A DNA stretch of 64,000 nt from Microbacterium sp. LWO12-1.2 (GCF_040675875.1 NZ_JBEGII010000001.1:3534001-3598000); one strand, 5' to 3'. Counted from the stretch's first letter, positions 48,552-56,906 are shown. The notes: a model not told the origin generated them from the sequence alone. A program made the numbers and translations.

Positions 48552-49910
48552 ATGAGGATCACGCGCCGCACTCTGCTTCTGGGAGCCGGCGCCGGCGCGA
48601 TGTCGGTGCTGCTCGCCTCGTGCACCCCGGAGCCGAACCCCGCCCCGACGCCCACGCCCACCCGCACGCGCGAACCGCAGCCGAACGGCGACGTCCCGGT
48701 TCCGGCGGACAGTGTGCGCAGCTCCTGGACCACCGATCCCTTCGCGCGCGGTGCCGCGAGCTTCACCCCGGTCGGCGCGCTCGCCGGTGCCCGTGCGGCG
48801 CTGGCGGCATCGGTCGACGACCGCCTCTTCTTCGCCGGTGAGGCCACAGACGACGACGCCCCCGGCACCATGCGCGGCGCGATCAGCTCGGGTGAGCGCG
48901 TGGTCGACGAGATCCGCGAGCGGGCGCAGCGCGGGGAACGGATCGCCGTGATCGGTGCCGGTCTCGCCGGTGCCACCGCTGCCGCGGGGCTGGTGGATGC
49001 CGGCATGGAGGTCACCGTCTTCGAAGCACGCGACCGCGTCGGCGGCCGAGTGCACTCCCGCTCCGACGACTCCTGGCCGATGCCGGTGCAGCTCGGTGCC
49101 TGGCTGTTCGCCGCGGATGACGCCGACTTGATCGACCGGCTGAGCGCGCGTGACATCGGCATCGTCGACCTCGCCGGCGCGCAGTGGTTCTCGCCGGAGG
49201 GCGAAGTCGATCCCGTCAGTGCCGAACCGCTGCAGGCCGCGATCGACGCCGCGCAGGCCGCGCCCGAAGACTCCACGATCGCGGAAGCGCTGACCGAGGC
49301 GGGCGGCGACCCCGCCGAACCCGCGACCGCGGCACTGCTCGCCTTCCTCGCCACGCATGCCGGTGCGGATGCGGATCAGCTGTCGAGCTGGTTCCCGCCG
49401 GTGCTCGTCGAGGGCGATCAGATGGCGGCGCGCGACACCCTCGTGCCGTTCGTCGAGCAGGCGCTCGACGGTCTGCGAGTGGGACTCTCCTCGCCGGTCT
49501 CCGGTCTCGCCTATGACGACAGTGGCGTGAGCGTGCGCCTCGGCACCGGTGAGGCGTCGTCGTTCGACCGCGTCGTCGTGACGGTGCCGTTGGGTGTGCT
49601 GCAGCAGCAGGGCATCGAGTTCGATCCGCCGCTCCCCTTCGCCAACCGTGGCGCGATCACGGCGCTCGGGATGGGCGCGATCGAGACGATCTGGATGCGA
49701 TTCGATGAGCCGTTCGGAGAGTCGGATGCTGCGCTCTGGCACACCGTGGGCGGCGACGCGATGATCCGCACCTGGGTGAACCTGCGGCCGGCGACGGGTG
49801 AGAACGTGCTGGTCGGCATCGTCGGAGGGACAGCCGCCGAAGACTTCGCGGCCCTCGACGACGATGCCGCGCTCGATGCCGCGCTGGCTTCGCTCACCGT
49901 CTACGCCTAA
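48552..49910 (+). CDS. Circularly permuted flavin amine oxidase-like lipoprotein
   Basis: The 452-residue product has a Tat-like, lipoprotein signal (RRTLLLGAGAGAMSVLLASC, Cys 24). Residues 55-120 (SSWTTDPFARGAASFTPVGA, RLFFAGEAT, GTMRGAISSGERVVDEI) are what normally forms the C-terminal end of flavin monoamine oxidases. Only then come the FAD-binding motif IAVIGAGLAGATAAAGLVDAG (131-151) and the middle of the enzyme, and the protein ends at AALASLTVYA where a normal enzyme would run into W-x2-DPF. This order is a circular permutation. The protein is predicted to be an extracellular, membrane-anchored flavoprotein; substrate unknown. Confidence 0.85.
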   Translation: MRITRRTLLLGAGAGAMSVLLASCTPEPNPAPTPTPTRTREPQPNGDVPVPADSVRSSWTTDPFARGAASFTPVGALAGARAALAASVDDRLFFAGEATDDDAPGTMRGAISSGERVVDEIRERAQRGERIAVIGAGLAGATAAAGLVDAGMEVTVFEARDRVGGRVHSRSDDSWPMPVQLGAWLFAADDADLIDRLSARDIGIVDLAGAQWFSPEGEVDPVSAEPLQAAIDAAQAAPEDSTIAEALTEAGGDPAEPATAALLAFLATHAGADADQLSSWFPPVLVEGDQMAARDTLVPFVEQALDGLRVGLSSPVSGLAYDDSGVSVRLGTGEASSFDRVVVTVPLGVLQQQGIEFDPPLPFANRGAITALGMGAIETIWMRFDEPFGESDAALWHTVGGDAMIRTWVNLRPATGENVLVGIVGGTAAEDFAALDDDAALDAALASLTVYA

Positions 49911-49961
49911 GCGCATCCGGCGACGTCGCGAACCCCGGGCGGAGAGCCCGACCTGGTGTCG

Positions 49962-50309
49962 TCAGCGATAGTCCGGGGTGCGCCGGCGCCGGCGGGCCTG
50001 CGTGCCGGCGCCGATTGCGAACGTGAGCAGCGCTGCCGTCCAGCAGATCACGAAGGAGATGAGGATGAGGGCGGCGACCCCCATCTCGCGGTCATAGGCC
50101 GAGACATCGTCTCGGTGCGCTTGGACCTGGCCGTACAGGAGCCACACGACGGTGAGCCCTGGGCCGGCGACCATGAGTCCGGTCACCCAGCGGCTCACTG
50201 CCCGGGAGATCGAGCCCCGGCGGGCGCCGGCCGCTGCAGCCTTGGATGTGCCGATCACCACCAGCGCGCCAATCGTGATCAGGGCCGCGAGCACGATGAA
50301 CATGTCCAT
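49962..50309 (-). CDS. Small membrane protein of unknown function
   Basis: The 115-residue protein has three hydrophobic helices (MFIVLAALITIGALVVIGTS, WVTGLMVAGPGLTVVWLLYG, VAALILISFVICWTAALLTF) with a basic C-terminal tail (QARRRRRTPDYR). No family is recognised. It lies 33 bp after the Pr6Pr-type gene on the same strand and may be co-transcribed with it. Confidence 0.75.
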   Translation of the reverse strand: MDMFIVLAALITIGALVVIGTSKAAAAGARRGSISRAVSRWVTGLMVAGPGLTVVWLLYGQVQAHRDDVSAYDREMGVAALILISFVICWTAALLTFAIGAGTQARRRRRTPDYR

Positions 50310-50342
50310 GGTTCGGAAGTCTATGCGCGACGCTGCGCCTGA

Positions 50343-51074
50343 CTAACGCCGGGCGGTCGCACCGGACAGGGCATGCTCCCTGACGGGGGCATCCTCCGGC
50401 GCCGGCAGAGGCTCGTCGCTCCGCAGCCGCTTCGGCACCGGCATCCGGCTGATCAGCACGAGCACCGTCGCGACCACCGCGAAGACCGCGAGGGCGATGC
50501 CGGATGAGGCGAGAAACTCGGCCGGTCCGCTCACCTGTCGCGGATCGAGGAAGTAGTACGGGTACCAGCCGATCAGGGGACCGCGGATCATCGTGAACGC
50601 GCCCCACACCAGCGGGTAGACGAGCGTCGCCGGGATCACGCGCCACGGCACGGAGCGGTGCCCCGGAGAGAGTGCCCAGGCGATCGCGGTGCACGCGGGG
50701 AGCCAGAAGTGGAGCACCTGATCGGACCACGGCACGTCGATGCGGATGCCGCGGATGCCGGCTTGCCAGACCAGCAGCGCGAACACGAGTCCGGCGGTGA
50801 TCGTCCAGGTCAGCACCATCGCGAGCGCGACCGTGAGCCAGCGCGGATCGCGGTCGCGTTGCAGCGCGATGACGCCGGCGATGGACAGCAGCACCACGAA
50901 CGCGATGTTCGACTGGTTCGTGAGATAGGCGAAGAAGTTCTGGCTGGCGATCGTGTACGAGGCCAGCCCCCAGGCGAGCCGGTGGATGAGAGCGACGAGG
51001 CACAGGGCGGCCGTGCTCAGCCGCAGCAGGCCGAAGACGGTACGCGCCGTCACCGCTGCGTCGCCTCCGCCCAT
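50343..51074 (-). CDS. Pr6Pr-type membrane protein
   Basis: The 243-residue protein has about six membrane helices and the pattern of Pr6Pr (FAR-17a/AIG1-like) proteins: ASQNFFAYLTNQSNIAFVV, WSDQVLHFWLPACTAIAWAL and YPLVWGAFTMIRGPLIGWYPYYFLDP. The conserved Asn, Thr and His in the first two blocks suggest an esterase-like or ligand-binding membrane function, but none is proven in bacteria. The ATG is at 51074. Confidence 0.82.
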   Translation of the reverse strand: MGGGDAAVTARTVFGLLRLSTAALCLVALIHRLAWGLASYTIASQNFFAYLTNQSNIAFVVLLSIAGVIALQRDRDPRWLTVALAMVLTWTITAGLVFALLVWQAGIRGIRIDVPWSDQVLHFWLPACTAIAWALSPGHRSVPWRVIPATLVYPLVWGAFTMIRGPLIGWYPYYFLDPRQVSGPAEFLASSGIALAVFAVVATVLVLISRMPVPKRLRSDEPLPAPEDAPVREHALSGATARR

Positions 51075-51128
51075 TCCATCAATCGAGTCTACGGATGCGG
51101 GATGGGTGGCTCGGTCATGCGCCGCGCG

Positions 51129-51518
51129 TCACCGTCGAGAGCTGCGCGTCGACCAGAGCGCGAGCCCGATCAGCACGGGCTGGAAGAACAGCCGCGCGAA
51201 GCGCTTCATATCGGTGTCGAGCCCGAAACCGTCGCGGTGGTGCATCCACTGGGCAAGGTTGCCGGGGAACACGGCCAGGAAGAACAGCGCCGCGACGACT
51301 CCCGTGAGGCGACGGCGACGGCGCGCGAGCAGCAATGCCGACCCGAGGGCGATCTCGACGGCACCGGATGCCACGACCGTCACGTCGGGATCGAGCGGAA
51401 GCGATTCCGGCACCTGAGCCTGGAACTCGTCCCTGGCGAACGTGAGGTGCGAGACGCCGGCGAAGACGAGGGAGGATCCCAGGAAGACGCGGCCGATCGT
51501 GCGTGCGACGGAAGACAT
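51129..51518 (-). CDS. DoxX family membrane protein
   Basis: The 129-residue protein has four helices and the DoxX pattern (IGRVFLGSSLVFAGVSHLTF, VASGAVEIALGSALLL, FLAVFPGNLAQWM). DoxX-like proteins act in membrane redox or small-molecule handling. It lies upstream on the same strand as the Pr6Pr-type gene and immediately downstream of rnhA, separated by 20 bp. Confidence 0.85.
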   Translation of the reverse strand: MSSVARTIGRVFLGSSLVFAGVSHLTFARDEFQAQVPESLPLDPDVTVVASGAVEIALGSALLLARRRRRLTGVVAALFFLAVFPGNLAQWMHHRDGFGLDTDMKRFARLFFQPVLIGLALWSTRSSRR

Positions 51519-51538
51519 GGTGCGAGTGTACGCGCGGG

Positions 51539-52276
51539 TCAGATCAGGCGGCGGAGTGCCTGCTCGAGAGACACGCCCTGTGCCTCGGCCCGGTCTCGCA
51601 GTCGTGCGTGCTCCTCTCCCGAGAGCGAGAGCTGCAGTGCGATCGGTTCGGCCGTGGGGGCATCGAGCCCGTCGAGCAGATCCGATGCCTCGGCCCAGAG
51701 CGGTGCGGCGGACGCCGGGGGAGCGGATGCGACGGGGGTGGATGCGGCGGGGGTCGGGGGCTCCGGTGCCTCGGGGCTCTCCGACGCCGGGGCGGATGCG
51801 GTCGCGCCACCGCCCCGCGTGAACCCTGGCCCGCGGCGGGGCTCCTGCTTCTGCTGGTAGGCCTTGGCCGCGGCGTTGGCGCGCTCGTCTGCGGCCTCGT
51901 TCAGCTCATCGCCCGCGTGGCCCTTGACCCACGAGAACTCGACGTTCCGACCACGCATGGCTTCGTCGATGCCCTCGAGCAGGTCGCGGTTGAGCACGGG
52001 GCCGCCGTCGGACTTGCGCCAGCCGCGGCGCTTCCAGCCCGGCATCCACTTGGTCACGGAGTCGATCACGTAGCGGCTGTCGCACCAGATGTGCAGCTTC
52101 TCATCGGAGCCGGCCGTCGCCTTCAGCAGCTCGAGCACCGCCTGCAGCTCGCCCTGGTTGTTGGTGCCGTGCGGCGATCCGCCGGCGCCCCAGTTGTCGT
52201 CGTCGATGTACCAGGCCCAGCCGTTCGGGCCGGGGTTGCCCAGGGCGGAGCCGTCTGCGGCGGCGGTGATCGTCAT
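51539..52276 (-). CDS. rnhA: Ribonuclease HI with Ala/Pro-rich C-terminal extension
   Basis: Residues 1-140 are a typical RNase HI: Asp 8 (AADGSALGNPGPNGW), Glu 43 (NNQGELQAV), Asp 66 (WCDSRYV), His 120 (WVKGHAGD) and Asp 130 (EAADERA). It cleaves RNA in RNA-DNA hybrids. The linker rich in Ala, Pro and Ser (about 155-205) leads to a short helical tail (ALQLSLSGEEHARLRDRAEAQGVSLEQAL) that looks like a ribbon-helix-helix-type or SH3-like accessory segment; its role is unclear. Total length 245 residues is longer than the core enzyme. Confidence 0.92.
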   Translation of the reverse strand: MTITAAADGSALGNPGPNGWAWYIDDDNWGAGGSPHGTNNQGELQAVLELLKATAGSDEKLHIWCDSRYVIDSVTKWMPGWKRRGWRKSDGGPVLNRDLLEGIDEAMRGRNVEFSWVKGHAGDELNEAADERANAAAKAYQQKQEPRRGPGFTRGGGATASAPASESPEAPEPPTPAASTPVASAPPASAAPLWAEASDLLDGLDAPTAEPIALQLSLSGEEHARLRDRAEAQGVSLEQALRRLI

Positions 52277-52337
52277 CCCTCAACCGTAGCCGCGGGCGAC
52301 GACGTGGCTCGACGGTGGAGGTGGGGTGAGGAGCGGC

Positions 52338-52568
52338 TCAGGCGTCGGGGTCGTCGCCCGGCTCGCGGTTCTCGATCGAGACGGCGGCAGGTGCCGGGGG
52401 AGCGACCGGGAACACGATGGAACTCACCGAGGCTCCCAGCCCGAGGCTCATCGGGTCGACGGAGGGGACAGCGTCGAGCACGTCAGCTCCCTCGCGTTCG
52501 AGGGGTTCGGACGGAAGCCCGGCCCACTGGTTCTCTTCTTCTTCGGGGCGGTGCTGGAACAATCCCAT
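52338..52568 (-). CDS. Conserved small acidic protein of unknown function
   Basis: The 76-residue protein MGLFQHRPEEEENQWAGLPS ... EPLEREGADVLDAVPSVDPMSLGLG ... SSIVFPVAPPAPAA is acidic and proline-rich. Similar short proteins occur widely in Microbacteriaceae near rnhA and similar housekeeping genes, from memory. GGGAGG lies directly before the ATG; an ATG nine bases earlier (MGG) is an alternative start. Function unknown. Confidence 0.75.
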   Translation of the reverse strand: MGLFQHRPEEEENQWAGLPSEPLEREGADVLDAVPSVDPMSLGLGASVSSIVFPVAPPAPAAVSIENREPGDDPDA

Positions 52569-52688
52569 GCCTCCCATTGTGACTCTGCTCGCGGTGCGCG
52601 CGAGCGGATTCACACCGGATTGACTGGATGCCGCGTCAGCCCACCCTGCGGAAGGTGAAGTAGCCCACGACCTGGCTGCGGGTGGGAA

Positions 52689-53027
52689 TCAGTCGGCCGA
52701 AGGCGACGCTTCGCGCACGGCCTGGACCAGAGCCAACCAGGGGCCGGCGAGTGCCGAGTCGGGGAGTTCGCGCTCGTGACGCTCGACGGGCGTGCGCACG
52801 CGGATGCTCCAGACGAAGCGGTCGGCGCCGGTGGAGGCATCCGGATTCTCGTCCCACGGGCATCTCTCGATCAGGGCGATCCACTCCGACGCGTGGGAGG
52901 GCTCTGCTTCCACCCGCCAGCGACGGCTGATACCCGCGATACCGCCGGAGCGCACCACCGCGATGACGACGTCGGCGTCAGTCGACTCGTCGATCGGCCT
53001 GTTGACCGGCACCGGGGGCTCGCTCAT
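52689..53027 (-). CDS. Emfourin-like protealysin inhibitor
   Basis: The 112-residue protein MSEPPVPVNRPIDESTDADV ... VIAVVRSGGIAGISRRWRVEA ... DRFVWSIRVRTPVERHERELPDSALAGPWLALVQAVREA has the length and pattern of emfourins, protein inhibitors of M4 proteases encoded directly after the protease. It starts inside the 3' end of the M4 gene (about 50 bp overlap), with GGGAG nine bases upstream of the chosen ATG 53027; ATG 53033 is possible. It probably blocks the intracellular protease encoded upstream. Confidence 0.82.
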   Translation of the reverse strand: MSEPPVPVNRPIDESTDADVVIAVVRSGGIAGISRRWRVEAEPSHASEWIALIERCPWDENPDASTGADRFVWSIRVRTPVERHERELPDSALAGPWLALVQAVREASPSAD

Positions 53028-54069
53028 GCTCATAGACTCCCACGGTGGTCCACGCGCGTCGAGCCGCGGCGCCGGTGGCCTCGTCGATCGCGCCGGCTGC
53101 GGCGACGGTGGCATCCGCGAATTCCGTGAAGGTCGCCGTGGTCGACAGTCCGCCGGTCAGCGCCCGATACCAGGCCGTGCCGGCGCGCTCCCAGGCGTTG
53201 CCGCCGAGCTCGGTCGCGAACAGTGCGAACGCCCGATTGGGGATGCCGGAGTTGATGTGCACCCCGCCGTTGTCTTCTGTCGTGCGCACGAAGCCGCTCA
53301 TGTGGTCAGGCTGCGGGTCTGTGCCGAGCTCGTCATCGTCGTAGGCGGTTCCGGGCGCGATCATGGAGCGCAAGGCCGCGCCTTCGACGGCATCCGTGAA
53401 GATCTCGGCCCCGATCAGCCAGGTCGCCTCTGCGGCCGTCTGTCCGAGGAGGTACTGCTCGGTGAGCGCGCCGAACACGTCGGCGATCGACTCGTTCAGT
53501 GCGCCGGGCTGACCCTGGTACTCGAGGTTCGCGGTGTGCTGCACGACGCCGTGCGCGAGCTCGTGGCCGATGACGGTGGTCGACGCGGTGAAGTGCTGGA
53601 ACACCTCGCCGTCGCCGTCGCCGAAGACCATGCGCTCGCCGTCCCAGAACGCGTTGTCGTAGTCGACGCCGTAGTGCACAGTGGCGTCGAGCGGCGCACC
53701 CGCATCGTCGAGCGAGTTGCGGCCGAAGGCGGAGAGCAGCAGTTCGAAGGTGGCGCCGAGTCCGTCGAAGGCCTGGTTCGCCGCGGTGTCTTCTACCGGG
53801 CCGTCATCTTCCGTGCGCACGACGAGCCCCGGCAGCGCCTGGGTGTTGCCGGCGTCGCTGATCGTGCGGTTCGGCGCATCCGACAGCTGGGCGACGAGGT
53901 CGCCGTTCTCATCGATCGACAGGTCGATGCGCGCCCGGAACGGCGGACGCCCCGCGGTCAGCGTCTGTCGCGCGGCGGCAGCGGCCTTGGGGAAGCGGCC
54001 CGACTCGGCCAGGCGGGCGAGCAGATAGGAGGGGACGACGCCATGACGCTCGAAGGATGTGCTGCTCAT
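52978..54069 (-). CDS. M4 family (protealysin-type) metallopeptidase
   Basis: The 363-residue enzyme has a short protealysin-type propeptide (ERHGVVPSYLLARLAESG) instead of a signal peptide, and the thermolysin active site: HELAHG with His 169, Glu 170 and His 173, and the third zinc ligand Glu 193 in NESIADVFG. The conserved HINSGIPNRAF follows. Lack of a signal suggests cytosolic storage or non-classical release. The overlapping emfourin gene downstream keeps it inhibited, as in the Serratia protealysin operon. The C-terminal ~15 residues after VGVY are an extension created by the overlap. Confidence 0.92.
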   Translation of the reverse strand: MSSTSFERHGVVPSYLLARLAESGRFPKAAAAARQTLTAGRPPFRARIDLSIDENGDLVAQLSDAPNRTISDAGNTQALPGLVVRTEDDGPVEDTAANQAFDGLGATFELLLSAFGRNSLDDAGAPLDATVHYGVDYDNAFWDGERMVFGDGDGEVFQHFTASTTVIGHELAHGVVQHTANLEYQGQPGALNESIADVFGALTEQYLLGQTAAEATWLIGAEIFTDAVEGAALRSMIAPGTAYDDDELGTDPQPDHMSGFVRTTEDNGGVHINSGIPNRAFALFATELGGNAWERAGTAWYRALTGGLSTTATFTEFADATVAAAGAIDEATGAAARRAWTTVGVYEHERAPGAGQQADRRVD

Positions 54070-54136
54070 GAAGCGACCCTACGCCGGGGTGCCGACGTTG
54101 GGGATCCGCGCAGCCGCCATCGCGCCCAGACTTGAG

Positions 54137-54155
54137 ATTGAGAATCGTTATCAAT
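54137..54155. promoter_or_regulatory. Zur-like box upstream of the AztD pair
   Basis: The dyad ATTGAGAATCGTTATCAAT has arms complementary at seven of eight positions around TCG. Its core TGAGAATCGTTATCA agrees with the mycobacterial Zur consensus (TGAAAATCATTTTCA) at 12 of 15 bases. It ends 15 bp before the first AztD-like gene and overlaps its likely promoter. This predicts zinc repression. Confidence 0.7.
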
Positions 54156-54169
54156 AAGGTGAGAGTCCT

Positions 54170-55387
54170 ATGGACGCCCACCGCCCCCGCCGCGCCCCCG
54201 CCCGATCTGCCGCACTTGTCGTCGTGCTGCTCACCCTCACCGCCTGCGGCACTTCCAGCCCGGACGTCGAGACCCCGGCCGCCCCCACCACAGCCGCCCA
54301 CGGGATCGACGGCGGAGGTGCCGCCGAGGTCGCCGCACCTGCCCGCGCCCTGGTCCTCGTCGGTGAGGACGGAGGGTCCACGCTCGTCGATCTCGAGACC
54401 GAGGAACGCACGACTCTCACCGAGCCCCGTGACGACCTCGCGAGCATCCAGGGCGACGGCCGTCTGCTCTACCTCGCACACAGCGCCGGCGACCGCACCT
54501 CCGTCGACGTCATCGACACCGCCCGCTGGACAGTGCCGCACGGCGACCACTCCCACTCCTTCCGCGGTGGACCTCGACTGCTCGGCACCCTCGACGGCGA
54601 CGGCATCCCCCGCATCACCGCCGGCGAGCAGCGCGCCGTGCTCCAGTTCGACGGCGAGCTCCTCACCCTCGCCCATGACGCACTCGGCGACGGGCTCGAC
54701 GCCGCGCCCCGAATCGGCGCCGCGGCGACCGGTCCCGTCGTCCCCTTCGCGGGGCACCTGCTCGTACCGAACGGCGGTGGGATCCACGTCGCCGACGACG
54801 ACGGCATCGCGGTGCCAGGCGACGGCATCCCGTGCACCGACCCCACGGATGTCGACATCACCCGCGTCGGCGCCGTCTTTTCGTGCGCCGAGGGTGCCGT
54901 GCTGTTCACCCGCGCGGTCGGTGGGGCAGTCGCCGGCGAGAGCATCCCGTACCCGGCAGGCGGCGTACCGGCCGCGCAGCTGAGCGGACGCACCGACCGC
55001 CCCGACCTGGCCGGAGTCGCCGGGAACGGCGCCTGGCTGCTCGACGTGCGGCAGCGCACCTGGACGCTCCTCCCCTCCGAGGTGCCGCTGGTCCGCGCCG
55101 CCGCGATCGGTGATGACGACGGTCGCACGATCGCGCTCGATGCCGAGGGGCGCGTGCGCATCCTCGCCCCCGACGGCACGCTGCTCGCGCGCACCGACCC
55201 CCTGGTCGCGGCATCCCTCGCCGATGCGGCATCCCGTGATCGTGTGCAGCTGATCGTCGACGGGCAGTACGCCTACGTCTCCGATCCGGTCGCCGGAGTC
55301 GTGCACGAACTCGATCACCTCGACGACCTCCGCGCGACCCGCATCTTCACCGACCTCGACCCCTGGTTCGTGCAGCTGGTCGGCTGA
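54170..55387 (+). CDS. AztD-like zinc chaperone lipoprotein (copy 1)
   Basis: The 405-residue product has a lipoprotein signal (AALVVVLLTLTAC) and a seven-bladed beta-propeller-like body with repeated strands. The region WTVPHGDHSHSFRGGPRL matches the histidine-rich zinc-binding segment of AztD chaperones. AztD delivers zinc to the binding protein of AztABC-type ABC importers. GGTGAG lies six bases before the ATG. A Zur-like box sits directly upstream. The next gene is a paralogue transcribed 64 bp later. Confidence 0.85.
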   Translation: MDAHRPRRAPARSAALVVVLLTLTACGTSSPDVETPAAPTTAAHGIDGGGAAEVAAPARALVLVGEDGGSTLVDLETEERTTLTEPRDDLASIQGDGRLLYLAHSAGDRTSVDVIDTARWTVPHGDHSHSFRGGPRLLGTLDGDGIPRITAGEQRAVLQFDGELLTLAHDALGDGLDAAPRIGAAATGPVVPFAGHLLVPNGGGIHVADDDGIAVPGDGIPCTDPTDVDITRVGAVFSCAEGAVLFTRAVGGAVAGESIPYPAGGVPAAQLSGRTDRPDLAGVAGNGAWLLDVRQRTWTLLPSEVPLVRAAAIGDDDGRTIALDAEGRVRILAPDGTLLARTDPLVAASLADAASRDRVQLIVDGQYAYVSDPVAGVVHELDHLDDLRATRIFTDLDPWFVQLVG

Positions 55388-55451
55388 CCCATCCTTCGAC
55401 GGCGCCGTCCGTCGCGCGCATCCGCGCACCCCTGAGAAAGAGAGAGAAACC

Positions 55452-56663
55452 ATGCCCAGACCTGCCCGCACCCGCCTCGCGATCGGTGCGCTCGGCGCGC
55501 TCGCCGCCGTGACGCTCGCCGGATGCGCGACCTCCGCGCCCGCCGCCGAAACAGCCGAGCCCACCACCTCCGACCACTCCCACGAGGGCGACACCCGCAT
55601 CGCCGTGACCTATGACGGCGGCATCCTGGTGCTCGACGGCGAGACCCTCGACACGGTCGACCAGGTCGAGCTCGGAGGCTTCCTGCGCGTCAACAGCGCC
55701 GGCGACCACGACGGCCACGTCTTCGTCACGGCGGATGACGGCTTCCACCTGCTCGACACCGGCCTCGCCTCCGACACGGTGGAGTTCACCGGCGAGGTGT
55801 TCGACGCCGTCGCGCCCGGTCATGTGACGCCGCACGCCGGCCGCACCGCACTGTTCGACGACGGCACCGGAGACGTGCGCGTGTTCGACACCGATGCGGT
55901 CGGCACCGGAACCCTGCCCGAGTTCGACACCATCACCTCGGAGGCGGCACACCACGGCGTCGCGATCGAGCTCTCGGACGGCACCACCCTCTCGACGATC
56001 GGCACGGAGGAGTCGCGCAGCGGTGTGCGTCTGCTCGCGGCCGACGGCACCGAGGTCACCCGCAATGAACAGTGCCCCAGCGTGCACGGAGAGGGAGCGC
56101 TCAAGGGTGAAGTCGTGATGTTCGGCTGCCAGGACGGCGTGCTGCTCTTCGATGACGGTGCCTTCACCAAGCTCGAGGCGCCGGATGAGTTCGGCCGCAC
56201 GGGCAATGCCTACGTCACCGACACCAGCGCGATCGCGGCGGCCGACTACAACGCCGACCCTGATGCCGAGGGCTACCTGCTCTCGCAGCTCGCGCTGGTC
56301 GACACCGACGCGCAGACGCTCTCCGTCGTCGACCTGCCCGAGGGTGTGGAGTACACCTGGCGCGGCGTCGGCCGCAGCGGCCACGACGACATCATCGTGC
56401 TCGGTGCGGACGGCAGCCTGAACGTGCTCGACGAGACCGGTGCCGTGCAGGAGTCCTGGACCGTGATCGACCCGTGGCAGAGCCCCACGGAGTGGCAGCA
56501 GCCGCACCCCGGCCTGCGCGTGGTCGGTGACATCGCCTACGTCACGGAGCCTGCGGCGAACCGCATCCTGGCGATCGATCTGCACAGCGGAGAAGTGTCC
56601 GCCGAAGCCACGCTGGACGTGGTGCCGAACGAGTTCGTGGTGGTGGGTGCCGCCGGCCACTGA
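55452..56663 (+). CDS. AztD-like zinc chaperone lipoprotein (copy 2)
   Basis: The 403-residue protein has a lipobox (AAVTLAGC), a His-rich mature N-terminus (TTSDHSHEGD), and propeller repeats such as HVFVTADDGFHLLDTG, a typical AztD segment. Further histidine pairs (AGDHDGHVF, EAAHHGVAIEL) could bind zinc. A GAGAGA tract precedes the ATG. It probably shares the zinc-repressed transcript of copy 1. The two proteins are clearly divergent from each other, so they may have different partners or affinities. Confidence 0.85.
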   Translation: MPRPARTRLAIGALGALAAVTLAGCATSAPAAETAEPTTSDHSHEGDTRIAVTYDGGILVLDGETLDTVDQVELGGFLRVNSAGDHDGHVFVTADDGFHLLDTGLASDTVEFTGEVFDAVAPGHVTPHAGRTALFDDGTGDVRVFDTDAVGTGTLPEFDTITSEAAHHGVAIELSDGTTLSTIGTEESRSGVRLLAADGTEVTRNEQCPSVHGEGALKGEVVMFGCQDGVLLFDDGAFTKLEAPDEFGRTGNAYVTDTSAIAAADYNADPDAEGYLLSQLALVDTDAQTLSVVDLPEGVEYTWRGVGRSGHDDIIVLGADGSLNVLDETGAVQESWTVIDPWQSPTEWQQPHPGLRVVGDIAYVTEPAANRILAIDLHSGEVSAEATLDVVPNEFVVVGAAGH

Positions 56664-56703
56664 CCCCGCGTCCCGTCGCCGGTGTCGAGTGCACCGGATG
56701 CTG

Positions 56704-56745
56704 CCGAGTGCACGGCTTCTTCTCGTGAGGAAGCCGTGCACTCGG
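56704..56745. terminator. Hairpin after the AztD-like pair
   Basis: A perfect 16-bp stem (CCGAGTGCACGGCTTC and complement) with a ten-base loop begins about 40 bp after the stop codon. No T-run follows. It probably terminates the zinc operon and contains the GTGCACTCGG unit repeated downstream. Confidence 0.6.
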
Positions 56746-56750
56746 TCGTT

Positions 56751-56796
56751 CGTCGTGCACTCGGCGAGTGTGGCGTCGTGCACTCGGCGAGTCTGG
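56751..56796. repeat. Tandem 23-bp repeat with GTGCACTCGG core
   Basis: Two adjacent 23-bp copies (56751-56773 and 56774-56796) share CGTCGTGCACTCGGCGAGT and differ at one position (G versus C) near the end. The GTGCACTCGG unit also forms the hairpin arms just upstream, so at least four copies occur within 100 bp. The element lies in front of the ROK gene. Confidence 0.7.
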
Positions 56797-56869
56797 CCGC
56801 GGACGTCACGAGATCGGCCGGCTCGGCAGGGTTCGCGGAGGGTGACATTGCTCCACCTTGGCAGTATCT

Positions 56870-56889
56870 TTGTTTGACCACCGAAACAA
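56870..56889. promoter_or_regulatory. Probable ROK operator
   Basis: TTGTTT-N8-AAACAA is an AT-rich dyad in a GC-rich leader, 17 bp before the ROK start codon. NagC/XylR-type ROK regulators bind AT-rich dyads of this kind, so autoregulation is likely. Confidence 0.55.
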
Positions 56890-56906
56890 GATGAGTCGAG
56901 GACAGC

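Noticed and set aside
47226..49916. Open frame of 896 codons on the minus strand
   Set aside because: It runs antisense through ArsR, SRPBCC and amine oxidase genes that all have clear family motifs. Its composition is Arg/Asp/His-rich, typical of shadow frames in GC-rich DNA.
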